From assembly GCA_031256755.1 (NCBI GenBank), contig JAIRPZ010000013.1:1-23737 (forward strand): 23,737 bases of DNA, written 5' to 3'. The notes beneath the pieces were generated by a model. The model saw nothing but the letters and a program-made list of their open reading frames with translations, was not told the origin of the DNA and ran no database searches. Position numbers and translations under genes: made by a program. Shown piece by piece: positions 1 through 7,780 of the stretch. Numbering within the stretch: the first letter of the stretch is position 1; each line of letters begins with the position of its first letter. The DNA comes from Planctomycetaceae bacterium. Lineage in GTDB: Bacteria > Planctomycetota > Planctomycetia > Pirellulales > Thermoguttaceae.

Positions 1-482
1 TCCGCTCCCAGACTTTCGCTGACTTGTTTGCCGAGCGTAAGCGTTCCGATAGAAGAAGTTCCACCATAGACATTTGCCCGATAATCTCCGCCGTTGTAAA
101 TCAGGTGGTCAACCCTGCCGGTTCCGGTGCCGCCGTCGCCGTTGTAAAAGTAGCCGTTGTTGAGCGTTGCGGTGTCGACAGTACCGGTGCCGCCGTAGGT
201 GCCGTTGTAAAAGTAGCCGCGGCCAACAGTGGCAGTACCGACGATTCCGATGCCGCCATCGTTGCCGTTGTAAAAGTAGCCGTAATGATTATAGACACCA
301 TCGACGGTCACGCTGTTGGCGGTGTCTTTGGCTCCTTCGCCGTCGCCGATTGTTCTTTCTTCACCGATAACGGTCATCTCGTCGTAGTCCTCTGCGAACA
401 GGTTATTCGCGGCAATAGCAAGGAACAGGGGCAGGAACATGCCGCATAAAACGGCGGTTTGGGAGAAAATTGTTCTTCTCAT
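1..482 (-). CDS. Secreted glycine-rich tandem-repeat protein, N-terminal part (cut by left edge)
   Basis: An open frame runs leftwards from ATG at 482-480 off the window edge (160 full codons, no stop). It begins MRRTIFSQTAVLCGMFLP and has a clear signal peptide ending near LFA-ED (about residues 1-30). The mature part is rich in Gly, Asn, Tyr and Thr and carries a 21-residue repeat containing GYFYNG, present three times, then degenerate YNGG units. An AGGA Shine-Dalgarno (complement of 493-496) precedes the ATG. Such regular Gly/Asn/Thr strand repeats after a signal peptide resemble the beta-solenoid repeats of large autotransporter-like surface proteins in Planctomycetes; that family assignment is inference. 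The C-terminal anchor and full length are not visible. The 640 bases upstream hold no gene but many hairpins. Confidence 0.75.
   Translation of the reverse strand, partial: MRRTIFSQTAVLCGMFLPLFLAIAANNLFAEDYDEMTVIGEERTIGDGEGAKDTANSVTVDGVYNHYGYFYNGNDGGIGIVGTATVGRGYFYNGTYGGTGTVDTATLNNGYFYNGDGGTGTGRVDHLIYNGGDYRANVYGGTSSIGTLTLGKQVSESLGA
138..281 (-). repeat. 63-bp tandem coding repeat (three copies of an 18-bp core)
   Basis: The plus-strand string GCCGTTGTAAAAGTAGCC occurs perfectly at 138-155, 201-218 and 264-281, a period of exactly 63 bp, i.e. 21 codons. On the coding (minus) strand it reads GYFYNG. Flanking bases are also similar (GGTGCCGCCG before the first two cores). The array continues in degenerate form toward 95. 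Confidence 0.85.
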
Positions 483-639
483 GGTATTCAATCCTTTCTG
501 GATAAAAGAAAACACGCCCGCATATCGACGTTGATACGGGGGAGTACAAGGAGAAGGGTTGAGTTTTGTCTTTGACGGGCAAGGGATGGAAGGTGTTCCT
601 GCGTAACCTGTCCCTGCGTCATTCCGGTACTGTCGAAGT

Positions 640-910
640 AAAAAAAGGTTGTCATGACAATGCGGGGTTCAGGCGAGTGCCGCAGACAAGACCGCTCAAG
701 ACAGGAGCGGTGCGTTGTTAAGACAGGTTTCTTCCTCCGGTGCAAACGGAGTGCTTCGCGGTTCAAGTGCGCTGCGTGAAGAATCTCCATTGCAAAAGGC
801 GCAGACGCTCCATACGGAGCATCGTGGCTTTCCTTTTGCATCGGCTTATCTTCACATCAGTTTGACCCGTTTGCACAGTGAAAATAACCAATCCGCCTTT
901 CGGCGGCTTA
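640..910 (-). other. Gene-free region with clustered hairpins; possible structured RNA
   Basis: No convincing gene lies between 483 and 1119. The interval contains a run of inverted repeats: 661-665/680-684 (5 bp), 691-697/705-711 (7 bp, perfect), 735-739/747-751 (5 bp), 754-760/775-781 (7 pairs with one G.U on the plus strand), and a compound stem at 791-840. In the compound stem the outer 9 bp (TGCAAAAGG with CCTTTTGCA) are perfect, and they enclose an inner stem that is 8 bp on the minus strand if one U.G pair is allowed. At 893-906 the minus strand reads CCGCC-GAAA-GGCGG, a GNRA-capped hairpin. On the minus strand the cluster ends in palindrome TTGTCATGACAA (649-660) followed by CC and seven T. 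Strand is unresolved, with minus favoured. I recognise no known RNA family. Confidence 0.3.
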
Positions 911-1035
911 ACAATTGCTACGAACTCTAATTTTTGTTTCTGATTTTTGTTAATGATACGGCGCAACAACGCAATATATCATCAACAGGGCAGTATTGTA
1001 TCCTGTTTTTGAGTTTGTACAAGAGAGGGGGACGG

Positions 1036-1064
1036 TTGTCATTTTGTTCTTTTTGTATTAGAAT
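1036..1064 (+). promoter_or_regulatory. Sigma70-like promoter of the HEAT-repeat gene
   Basis: TTGTCA at 1036-1041 and TAGAAT at 1059-1064 are separated by exactly 17 bases. Transcription would begin near 1071, leaving about 49 bases of leader before ATG 1120. This excludes upstream in-frame ATGs as starts. Confidence 0.6.
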
Positions 1065-1119
1065 CAGACAAAAGCCGGGGACATATACGTCATACGTCCC
1101 TCTAACGATTATCAACCAA

Positions 1120-2868
1120 ATGATGAAAACACTGCGTTATTTTACAGCGGTCATTGTGCTGCCGGTCTTGTGTACCGTCTGTGCCGCTTCGGAAACTTCG
1201 GACAAATTTACCAAATGTCTTCCTAACCTCGCCGCCGAAGACCTCGGTCAGCGGCGTAATGCCCAGCAGGAATGGCAGGATTACTGCCGGCATAACGGCA
1301 ATAACCCCGCCGTCTGTGCAGAAATTGTTTCGCTATCCGCCGAACAACTCGAAAAGGACACACCGGACGAAACCGCCGTTTGGCTCATCCGGCAACTCGG
1401 TATTGCCGGCAATGCTTCCGCTGTACCGGTTTTGGCGAAGTATTTAGCCAAAGACGATATTCGTCTTCGCGATGAAGCCGCCCGCGCATTGGCAAACATT
1501 CCCGGAAAAGAAGCAGCCGATGCCCTGAAAGCCGGACAGTCCGAACAGGCAAAAGCCGCCTTAATGGCTAAAAATACGAAAACAAATCCGCCGGCTATCA
1601 GGACAGAAACCGCCATGCCGCTGGCTCTGCCTTATGCGCCGGATGCCGATGTGAAAAAGTGGATGACCGGTTATGCGGCCTTGGATAATGCCGGAAAAAC
1701 CGCGGCATTGAGCGGTTTAACGGTTCGTGCGTCACAAGGTGCAAAGAGTAAAGCCGGTTGTGCGGTTTACATTCCGCAAGCCGTTGAAGCCGCCCGCAGC
1801 GATGATCCGGCTCTCCGCAATGCCGGTTTTATGGCAGTCGGTGCTTTCGGCAGTGCAAAGGAAGTGGCCTTTCTTTGTGAATGTGCTTACGGCGGCGAGC
1901 GTGCAGGCATTGCGAAACTCGTTCTGTCCCGTATGACCGAACCGTCTGTTGATGAAGAACTCGTCACAATGCTGATGGCGGAAAAAGAGGATGCTAAATT
2001 CAACGCTCTCGCCGAAATTCTGCGAAACCGCTACAACGTTACGGCAGGTCCCGTCTTGTTAAAGCGTGCCAAAAATCCGGCAACCGTTAATAAAATCCAG
2101 TTGCTGCAACTTGCCGAAGGATTGTCCTCGAAAGAAGATGTCGGCGATTTTATTGATGTCATGCTGATCCTTTCGGCACAAGCCGATAAAGAGACCAATG
2201 CAGACGCAAAGCGGAATGCAAGACAGAATAAAGAAGAAGCCGAAAAAATTATTGCCCGGTTTCTGAAAGGGGATGCCGCCATTGTGATGAAAAAAGTTCC
2301 TCAATGGCAAACGTCGCCGGACGTATTGTCGCTCATCGGACGTATCGGCGATGATAACACGCTGGATCAAGTCCGGCAGAGCCGGAATTCGCTTCTTGCT
2401 TTGTCGAATTGGCCCAATGCGCGGGTTGCCGGTGATTTGCTGGCGAAGGCCAATGATAAAAGTGCTTCCGAAGCGGATCAAAACAGAGCGTTGCGGGCGT
2501 ATATCCGTGTGATGTCGCTGAACGGCACGAAAAAGGATGAACCGATCGGCATTGATATTTCCGATCAGGACAAAGTCAAGAAACTTGGGGAAGTGTTTGC
2601 GGCGGTCAAACGCACGGAAGACAAGAAACTCATCATTAAGCGGGTCGGACAAATCCGCACGGTTGAGTCGCTCCGTCTGGTTCTGCCGTATGTTGATAAT
2701 GCGGAACTTCAGGAATCGGCAGCGGAGTCCGTTCTTGATTTGGCGCACCACGTCGAGTTCAAACGGAAACACATAGACGAATTTACGGCGGCGTTGGACA
2801 AGGTTCTTGCGGTGACGAAAAACAGCGGGTTTATTGAACGTGCCAAGCGGTACAAAGACCAAAAGTAG
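1120..2868 (+). CDS. Secreted HEAT-repeat protein of unknown function
   Basis: This 582-residue protein starts MMKTLRYFTAVIVLPVLC and has a signal peptide cleaved near CAA-SE (about residue 23), so it is exported. The rest is almost entirely alpha-helical with Ala-rich amphipathic helix pairs typical of HEAT repeats. The clearest are around residues 88-140 (VPVLAKYLAKDDIRLRDEAA, then RALANIPG), with further units to the C terminus (residues about 525-560). HEAT proteins are protein-binding scaffolds; no catalytic motif is visible and the partner is unknown. ATG 1120 (or the adjacent 1123) is chosen because it gives the signal peptide and lies downstream of the promoter at 1036-1064; the frame is open further upstream. 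No strong Shine-Dalgarno is seen. queC follows after 89 bases on the same strand and may be co-transcribed. Confidence 0.75.
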   Translation: MMKTLRYFTAVIVLPVLCTVCAASETSDKFTKCLPNLAAEDLGQRRNAQQEWQDYCRHNGNNPAVCAEIVSLSAEQLEKDTPDETAVWLIRQLGIAGNASAVPVLAKYLAKDDIRLRDEAARALANIPGKEAADALKAGQSEQAKAALMAKNTKTNPPAIRTETAMPLALPYAPDADVKKWMTGYAALDNAGKTAALSGLTVRASQGAKSKAGCAVYIPQAVEAARSDDPALRNAGFMAVGAFGSAKEVAFLCECAYGGERAGIAKLVLSRMTEPSVDEELVTMLMAEKEDAKFNALAEILRNRYNVTAGPVLLKRAKNPATVNKIQLLQLAEGLSSKEDVGDFIDVMLILSAQADKETNADAKRNARQNKEEAEKIIARFLKGDAAIVMKKVPQWQTSPDVLSLIGRIGDDNTLDQVRQSRNSLLALSNWPNARVAGDLLAKANDKSASEADQNRALRAYIRVMSLNGTKKDEPIGIDISDQDKVKKLGEVFAAVKRTEDKKLIIKRVGQIRTVESLRLVLPYVDNAELQESAAESVLDLAHHVEFKRKHIDEFTAALDKVLAVTKNSGFIERAKRYKDQK

Positions 2869-2957
2869 ATGGATCAAAATGGGTTGTTTGACGGAGCGGG
2901 AGGCCGAGATTAAGTCCGCTTCTCCTCTGTTTTTGACGGACAGATTTTCACTCAACG

Positions 2958-3653
2958 ATGAACAAAGCGGTTGTGTTGCTTTCCGGCGGACTTGATTCGG
3001 CAACGGCGGCGGCTGTGGCCAAAGCCGACGGGTACAGTCTTTTTGCGTTAACGCTGGATTACGGACAGCGGCATCGGATGGAACTGGAATCAGCCCGGCG
3101 GGTTGCTGCTTCGCTTGGTGTTGTCCGGCATGTGATTATGCCGGTCAATCTCCGTCTTTTCGGCGGCAGTGCGTTGACGGACGACATTGATGTTCCGAAA
3201 GATATGACCGTTGATAAAATCGGTGCAAGGATTCCGAATACGTATGTTCCAGCCCGCAACACGATTTTTCTTTCGCTGGCATTGGCGTTTGCGGAGACGG
3301 CGGGTGCCGGTAAGATATACATTGGTGTTTCCGGGGTGGATTACAGCGGTTATCCTGACTGCCGCCCGGAGTTTATCCGTGCTTTTGAAACAACGGCGAA
3401 TCTCGCCACGAAAGCGGGTATCGAATCTTCTCCGCTTTCGGCGGCTTTTTCGATTGTGGCACCGCTTATTCATTTAAGTAAGAAAGAGACGATTGAATGG
3501 GGATTGCGGCTGGGAGTTGATTATTCATTGACATTGACGTGTTATGATCCGTCGCCGCAGGGCTTGAGTTGCGGACGTTGCGAATCCTGCCGTCTGCGGT
3601 TGAGTGCCTTTGCGGCAGCCGGAGTTCCTGATCCGATTCCGTATGCGTGTTAG
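2958..3653 (+). CDS. queC: 7-cyano-7-deazaguanine synthase QueC
   Basis: QueC converts 7-carboxy-7-deazaguanine to preQ0 with ATP and ammonia, in the pathway to queuosine in tRNA; it acts in the cytosol. The 231-residue protein has the PP-loop SGGLDS at residues 9-14 and the family's ALTLDYGQRH near residue 30. A C-terminal zinc site is formed by Cys195, Cys205, Cys208 and Cys211 (CYDPSPQGLSCGRCESCRLR). Length is normal for QueC. The start has no obvious Shine-Dalgarno, but only four residues precede the beta-strand that leads into the PP-loop, so the choice is safe. No other queuosine gene is in the window. A terminator-like repeat follows immediately. Confidence 0.95.
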   Translation: MNKAVVLLSGGLDSATAAAVAKADGYSLFALTLDYGQRHRMELESARRVAASLGVVRHVIMPVNLRLFGGSALTDDIDVPKDMTVDKIGARIPNTYVPARNTIFLSLALAFAETAGAGKIYIGVSGVDYSGYPDCRPEFIRAFETTANLATKAGIESSPLSAAFSIVAPLIHLSKKETIEWGLRLGVDYSLTLTCYDPSPQGLSCGRCESCRLRLSAFAAAGVPDPIPYAC

Positions 3654-3665
3654 GGGATTGGTTGT

Positions 3666-3703
3666 CCTGCCGGTGTCCTTGCCGGACAGGCGTTATTTTT
3701 TAA
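3666..3703 (+). terminator. Rho-independent terminator-like hairpin after queC
   Basis: CCTGCCGG (3666-3673) can pair with CCGGACAGG (3682-3690) with a single bulged base, and a T-rich run (3692-3701) follows at once. It begins 13 bases after the queC stop. The same arrangement recurs after tsf and at the end of the histidine kinase gene. Confidence 0.6.
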
Positions 3704-3733
3704 TTGATAATTGATAATGGAGAATTGATAATT
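3678..3733 (+). repeat. Dispersed repeat, copy 1 (CCGGACAGGC ... TTTTTTAATTGATAA)
   Basis: The block CTTGCCGGACAGGC, then T-run, then AATTGATAA recurs at 23469-23522 on this strand and at 19857-19899 on the other strand. This copy continues with further ATTGATAAT-type units to 3733. Confidence 0.7.
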
Positions 3734-3754
3734 AGAAATAGAAATGAAAACATT

Positions 3755-3792
3755 ATCCTGTAAAATCATGTGAATCCTGTCAATCCTGTTAA
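3755..3792 (+). repeat. AATCCTGT short-unit repeats
   Basis: ATCCTGT-type units occur at 3755-3761, 3773-3780 and 3782-3789. A related series in inverse orientation (ACAGGATT, GCAGGATT, ACAGGA) lies at 23558-23583, close to another copy of the AATTGATAA repeat. The rest of the spacer, 3793-4030, holds no gene I can support. Confidence 0.5.
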
Positions 3793-4030
3793 AATTTCTT
3801 TTTCTTGCTGCCGTCTGCTATCTGCGGTCTGCCGTCTATTTTACAGCCGCTCAATTTCCGCCGCCGAAAGTCATTTTGACAATCAATGCCGCCGATAACC
3901 CCGCTGCCTTTATTGTTCGGGCAATTTCGGCAAATTGCAAACAGACGGGAATACCGCTGTTGGGAAAAAACATGGGCTTCACGATGCCGGAACACGCCTC
4001 ACGCTGCGGAGTCGCCATAAACTTCTTATC

Positions 4031-4039
4031 TGTTATAAT
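4031..4039 (+). promoter_or_regulatory. Extended -10 promoter element upstream of the 4135 gene
   Basis: TGTTATAAT at 4031-4039 is a perfect extended -10 (TGnTATAAT). No good -35 is present, which is usual for extended -10 promoters. The leader would be about 90 bases. Confidence 0.45.
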
Positions 4040-4134
4040 GGACATACAGGTTTGACCGCGGATGACCGAAATCTTCCGCAAAACTCTGCTGACACAGACG
4101 GTTTTCAGTACAAAATTGACAATACAAATTCATT

Positions 4135-5619
4135 ATGCAAAAATCACTTTTTCTCCCTTGCCTGTTGTGCGTGTTCGGTATCGGTATCCCCGCTTTCGCC
4201 GCTTCCGATTATGTGATCGTCCTTTCCAAAGAAGCAAACGATCAGACCGAATGGAAAAAAATTGCCGGAACACTGGCGGAAAAACACGCCGCCCTCGCGC
4301 CGGAAACCTTCGTTTATGACAACGATGTTGCGGAATCCGCCGCAAAACTCAAAGAAATCATGCCGAAGTTCGTTTGCTTCGTTGCCAAGCCGGAAGAAGC
4401 CGGTGCCGGTTATGTCCGCAAAATCCAATCCCTGACGCGGCAACTTGATGACGATCCGTATCCCGATGTCCGCTGGGGAATCCTGACCGGCTATAACGCC
4501 GAAGACGCTCTGAAAACAGCCGAAGAAAGAAAACCGCTGACCATTCAGAAAGTTGCCGCATCTTTTGCCGTGAACCTTGACCGGTTCAAAGAAGGAATCC
4601 ATTGGAACGACTCCGCCAAAAACGAAATCGTCCGCAAAGAAACAGGAAAACCGTCCGTTAAATCACAGGACGGTCCCGGCGATCCTACAGCCGATATGGC
4701 AAAAATGTTTGCCGGGTTTCAGCCCGATTTATGGATGACTTCAGGACACGCCACCGAACACGACTGGATGATCGGGTTTACGTATCGGGCTGGAACATTC
4801 ATTCACAAAGACGGACAACTTTTCGGCAAAACGCTGGACAATAAAATGCTGCCGGTCGAATCCCCGAATCCGAAAATCTACATGCCGGTCGGCAACTGTT
4901 TGATCGGACATATCGACAATCCGGACTGTATGGCAACGGCTTACTTTCATTCCGCCGGTGTCCGGCAAATGTTCGGCTACATTGTTCCGACATGGTTCGG
5001 CTATGCGGGCTGGGGAATCAACGAATACTTTTCCGATCAGCCGGGACGCTTTACGTTCAATGAAGCGTACTTTGCCAATCAGGTTTCGCTGGATTGGTGC
5101 ATTGCCGAATATCAGAAACAGCATAAGGATTTTGATCCGGCACCGCTGCTTGCCGCCGCCGCTGGAAATTTCCCGCCGGAGATAAAATTACCGCCGGAAA
5201 TGTTGAAAAATCCGGTGGCACTGACAAACGTCTATATGAGCATTGCCCAACGCTTAAAAGCGGATCCGAATATTGCCGGTCTCTGTTATGACCGCGTGAA
5301 TACCGTCTTTTACGGCGATCCGGCTTGGGAAGCACGGACAATGAGCGGGCAATGCCAGTGGGAACAAAAATTGGAAGAAAACGGTCAAACAATGACACTG
5401 ACGATCACGTCCGATGAAAAGGAACCGGCAGCACAGCCGTCAGGCGAATCATCTCCATGGAAAAATCCGCGTCCGATTATCCAATGGCTGCCGCACCGGA
5501 TCAAAAATCCGAAAATCACCGAAGGCGAAAAATGGAATCCGGTTGTCTCCGACAACTTTATTTTAGTCCCCCGTCAAAGAACTGTTCCGTCTATGCGGAT
5601 TGTGATACAATATGAATGA
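4135..5619 (+). CDS. Secreted clan-CD-like (gingipain/caspase-type) cysteine peptidase candidate
   Basis: This 494-residue exported protein has a signal peptide MQKSLFLPCLLCVFGIGIPA, cleaved near residue 22. An N-terminal alpha/beta part reads DYVIVLSKEAND, then a variable region. His205 in WMTSGHATEHDW and Cys255 in MPVGNCLIGHI lie 50 residues apart, each after a hydrophobic strand. That is the order and local context of the catalytic His (SGH) and Cys of clan CD peptidases such as gingipain C25 and caspase-like C14. This assignment rests on the motif pattern only. The C-terminal 150 residues (from about 345) contain a Pro-rich segment and may be a beta domain. The start is fixed by the signal peptide; no clear Shine-Dalgarno. 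The next gene, also secreted, starts 61 bases downstream. Confidence 0.6.
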   Translation: MQKSLFLPCLLCVFGIGIPAFAASDYVIVLSKEANDQTEWKKIAGTLAEKHAALAPETFVYDNDVAESAAKLKEIMPKFVCFVAKPEEAGAGYVRKIQSLTRQLDDDPYPDVRWGILTGYNAEDALKTAEERKPLTIQKVAASFAVNLDRFKEGIHWNDSAKNEIVRKETGKPSVKSQDGPGDPTADMAKMFAGFQPDLWMTSGHATEHDWMIGFTYRAGTFIHKDGQLFGKTLDNKMLPVESPNPKIYMPVGNCLIGHIDNPDCMATAYFHSAGVRQMFGYIVPTWFGYAGWGINEYFSDQPGRFTFNEAYFANQVSLDWCIAEYQKQHKDFDPAPLLAAAAGNFPPEIKLPPEMLKNPVALTNVYMSIAQRLKADPNIAGLCYDRVNTVFYGDPAWEARTMSGQCQWEQKLEENGQTMTLTITSDEKEPAAQPSGESSPWKNPRPIIQWLPHRIKNPKITEGEKWNPVVSDNFILVPRQRTVPSMRIVIQYE

Positions 5620-5680
5620 GGTGCCGTACAAGTCATTAGTCATTGTCCGCACCAAGGACACAATTATTCAGGAGATCTTT

Positions 5681-6619
5681 ATGACATGCTTTAGACAACG
5701 CTTCACGATTTTTGTATGCTTTTTCGCCGTACTGAACACCGCTTACGGTTTGCAGCGCGGCGATGCACCGATTCCGGCAATGTTTCCGCCCGGAAATCTT
5801 CCCGCAGGAACGTTCCGTGCAGTCGGGCGGACGGCTTTTGATGCCTTCCAAAACGGTTTGGGAAATTCCATGCTGCTCTTGGGATCGCTTGACAATGCAA
5901 AAATCCGCGAAGAAGTCGGACTGACCGATAAAGAAGCCGATTCCATGCGGGGATTACGGATGCAGTTGATGCTCAAAGCCCCGATCTATGCCGCCAAAAT
6001 GAAGGACTTGAAGGAAGGCGATTTGAAAACATTTTCGGACGATCTCGCCAAAGATTTGCAGTCGGTGAACGAACAAGTCGACAAAAACATTGCACCGAAC
6101 CGGAAAGAAAAAACGCAAAAATTGTTATTCCAATCGCTCGGCGGTTTGCATTCGCCGCTGATGAATATGGACACAATGACCCCTCTGCATCTTTCGGAAG
6201 AGCAAAAGAAAAAAGTGCAGGCCGAGTTTGACGAAATGAAAGCGGAACGGGAAACCATTGTCGATGATTACCTCAAACTGCTTGAAAAAGGATTGACATT
6301 GGGAAAAGATCTGCCGCCGGAAGAGCGGAAACAACTGCGGGAAAAACTGGATGAAGAGCGGCGGCTGCTGGACGTGCAGTTGTACGAAACCGGCAAGAAA
6401 TTAGGCGACCGTCTTCGCCGGCATCTTACACCGGAACAGTTGGAAGAAGAACGGATACTGCTTGCGTCCCGCCCTGATTTTTTACCGCCGCTGCCGAAAG
6501 AAATGCAGAAATCGGCGGAAAACACCTACAAACCGAATGACAAATCATGGAAGCCCGGTCAGGGCGTTCCCAATCCGGCAGCCGAACCGGAACGGAAACC
6601 GTTTCCGAAAACGGAATAA
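5681..6619 (+). CDS. Secreted coiled-coil protein of unknown function
   Basis: ATG 5681 is preceded by AGGAGA (5670-5675) and gives a signal peptide MTCFRQRFTIFVCFFAVLNT (about residues 1-23); the frame is open upstream to 5612, but that start lacks a site and hides the signal. The 312-residue product is highly charged from about residue 70 to 275, with long Glu/Lys/Leu-rich helices likely to form coiled coils. A short LTPEQLEEER motif near residue 254 recalls the LTxxQ motifs of Spy/CpxP-like periplasmic proteins, but I would not assign it to that family. The C terminus is Pro-rich (WKPGQGVPNPAAEPERKPFP). A -10-like GATACAATA lies at 5604-5612 in the end of the preceding gene. The gene may be co-transcribed with the preceding secreted protein. 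Confidence 0.7.
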   Translation: MTCFRQRFTIFVCFFAVLNTAYGLQRGDAPIPAMFPPGNLPAGTFRAVGRTAFDAFQNGLGNSMLLLGSLDNAKIREEVGLTDKEADSMRGLRMQLMLKAPIYAAKMKDLKEGDLKTFSDDLAKDLQSVNEQVDKNIAPNRKEKTQKLLFQSLGGLHSPLMNMDTMTPLHLSEEQKKKVQAEFDEMKAERETIVDDYLKLLEKGLTLGKDLPPEERKQLREKLDEERRLLDVQLYETGKKLGDRLRRHLTPEQLEEERILLASRPDFLPPLPKEMQKSAENTYKPNDKSWKPGQGVPNPAAEPERKPFPKTE

Positions 6620-6652
6620 AGATCGGAATCAGGAAAGAAATAAGAAGAAATA

Positions 6653-7065
6653 AAAAGCGGGACTGTAAGCCGGGTTCTGTTCTCTCCAGTTGCCGGCTGA
6701 AACCGGCAGCATGGCAGAGCGGCGGTCATTTATCTAGGAAGTTAATTACTTAACTCCTCAAGCAGTCAACCCAGAGTTCAAACGGCTCGGACAATGCCTT
6801 CACTCTTGCTCGACTTTGCTCCCGATGGGGTTTGCCATGCCGGTTCAGTTGCCTGAACCGCGGCGGTCTCTTACACCGCCATTTCACCCTTACCGATCTG
6901 TCCCGCAAGTTCCGCTGCACGCGTCGCCTGCGTCTCAAACCGGCGGTATCCTTTCTGTTGCACTTTCCCGAACCTCACGGTTGGCGGACGTTATCCGTCA
7001 TCGTGTCCGAAGGAGCCCGGACTTTCCTCTCCTTCCGAAGAAGCAGCGACAGCCCGTCCCGCTTT
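6653..7065 (-). ncRNA. rnpB: RNase P RNA (class A-like)
   Basis: RNase P RNA is the catalytic subunit that matures tRNA 5' ends. On the minus strand the conserved 5' block GAGGAAAGTCCGGGCTCC is the complement of about 7013-7030. The conserved 3' block ACAGAACCCGGCTTA is the complement of about 6666-6680. The internal region GGGTGAAATGGCGG with GTAAGAG matches the J11/12 area. The ends are set by a 10-bp P1 helix: AAAGCGGGAC (7065-7056) pairs with GTCCCGCTTT (6663-6654). A U-rich tail follows, acting as terminator. Total length of about 410 nt is normal. A -10-like GATACAATA lies at 7100-7092. The clpP stop lies only 33 bases upstream, so read-through from clpP is possible. Confidence 0.95.
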
Positions 7066-7098
7066 CCTTTTTTGGTCTTTTCTCTTTTTGGTATTGTA

Positions 7099-7686
7099 TC
7101 ACTTTTCTTCGGTTTCCGCTTCCGCTTTTTTCAGAATGTCGTCCACCACGCCATACGCTTTGGCTTCTTCAGCGTTCAGGTAAAAATCGCGGTCGGTATC
7201 CCGTGCAATTTCTTCAATCGGTTTCCCGATGTGAAAGGCAAGAATTTCGTTCAGCATTGCACGGTCTTTCAAAATTTGCTGTGCCTGAATTTCGATGTCG
7301 GAAACCTGTCCGCCGACTCCGCCCCAGGGCTGGTGCATCATCACTTTGGCGTGCGGCAGGGCAAAACGTTTCCCTTTCGTTCCGCCGGCAAGCAAAATAG
7401 AACCGCCGCTCGCTGCCAGTCCGACACAGTAAGTCGCCACCGGACAACTCAACATCTGCATCGTATCGTAAATGGCAAGGGTTGCCGTCACGCTGCCGCC
7501 GGGAGAATTGATATAAAAATGAATATCTTTCCGCCGGTTTTCGCTCTGCAAATAGAGCAGTTTCATGACAAGTTCGTTAGCATTGTCGCTGCGGATTTCT
7601 CCCTGCAAAAAAATGATCCGGTTCTCCAACAGGAGATCGCCGAGCGTCATTGAACGCTGACGTTGATAATCGTGATAATTGGGCAT
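7099..7686 (-). CDS. clpP: ATP-dependent Clp protease proteolytic subunit
   Basis: ClpP forms the 14-subunit serine protease barrel that degrades proteins unfolded by ClpX or ClpA/C in the cytosol. The 195-residue protein is full length. The triad is visible as Ser93 (GLAASGGS), His118 (MMHQPWGG) and Asp167 (DTDRDFYLNAEEA), and the YINSPGG and GKRFALPHAKVMMHQP blocks are typical. The nucleophile loop is AASGGS where the common form is AASMGA, which may mark one of several ClpP paralogues; other copies cannot be seen here. The start is ATG 7686, with only a weak purine-rich site (AGAG). A promoter with TTGACG and TAGAAT lies just upstream, divergent from the next gene. No clpX is adjacent, and rnpB follows directly. 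Confidence 0.95.
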   Translation of the reverse strand: MPNYHDYQRQRSMTLGDLLLENRIIFLQGEIRSDNANELVMKLLYLQSENRRKDIHFYINSPGGSVTATLAIYDTMQMLSCPVATYCVGLAASGGSILLAGGTKGKRFALPHAKVMMHQPWGGVGGQVSDIEIQAQQILKDRAMLNEILAFHIGKPIEEIARDTDRDFYLNAEEAKAYGVVDDILKKAEAETEEK

Positions 7687-7710
7687 AATAGATCGCTCTG
7701 ATTTTTTCGT

Positions 7711-7739
7711 ATTCTATCACGGATCCGCCGCAGCGTCAA
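7711..7739 (-). promoter_or_regulatory. Promoter of clpP
   Basis: On the minus strand TTGACG (7739-7734) and TAGAAT (7716-7711) are separated by exactly 17 bases. The predicted start near 7704 leaves about 18 bases of leader before ATG 7686. It faces away from the promoter at 7781-7809. Confidence 0.65.
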
Positions 7740-7780
7740 TCGGCATGCTTTTCCGCCGTTTCATGTGCTTCCGGCCGGAC

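Noticed and set aside
24..449. 141-codon Val/Ala-rich frame on the plus strand
   Set aside because: It mirrors the 63-bp repeats of the minus-strand secreted protein, which has a signal peptide and a ribosome site; the plus frame has neither.
750..785. tRNA-like T-arm (GGTTCAAGT)
   Set aside because: The flanking stem does not pair as a T-arm, and no acceptor or anticodon arm is found.
488..841. 117-codon minus-strand frame
   Set aside because: No ribosome site, no domain, and it overlaps the hairpin cluster.
2059..3003. 314-codon open frame on the minus strand
   Set aside because: Antisense to the HEAT-repeat gene and queC; the composition is typical of a shadow frame.
3851..4081. 76-codon minus-strand frame in the queC-4135 spacer
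   Set aside because: No Shine-Dalgarno or promoter facing it and no recognisable domain; the extended -10 for the next gene lies inside it on the other strand.
6816..7653. Two long plus-strand frames across this stretch
   Set aside because: They cover RNase P RNA and the antisense of clpP, both firmly identified.
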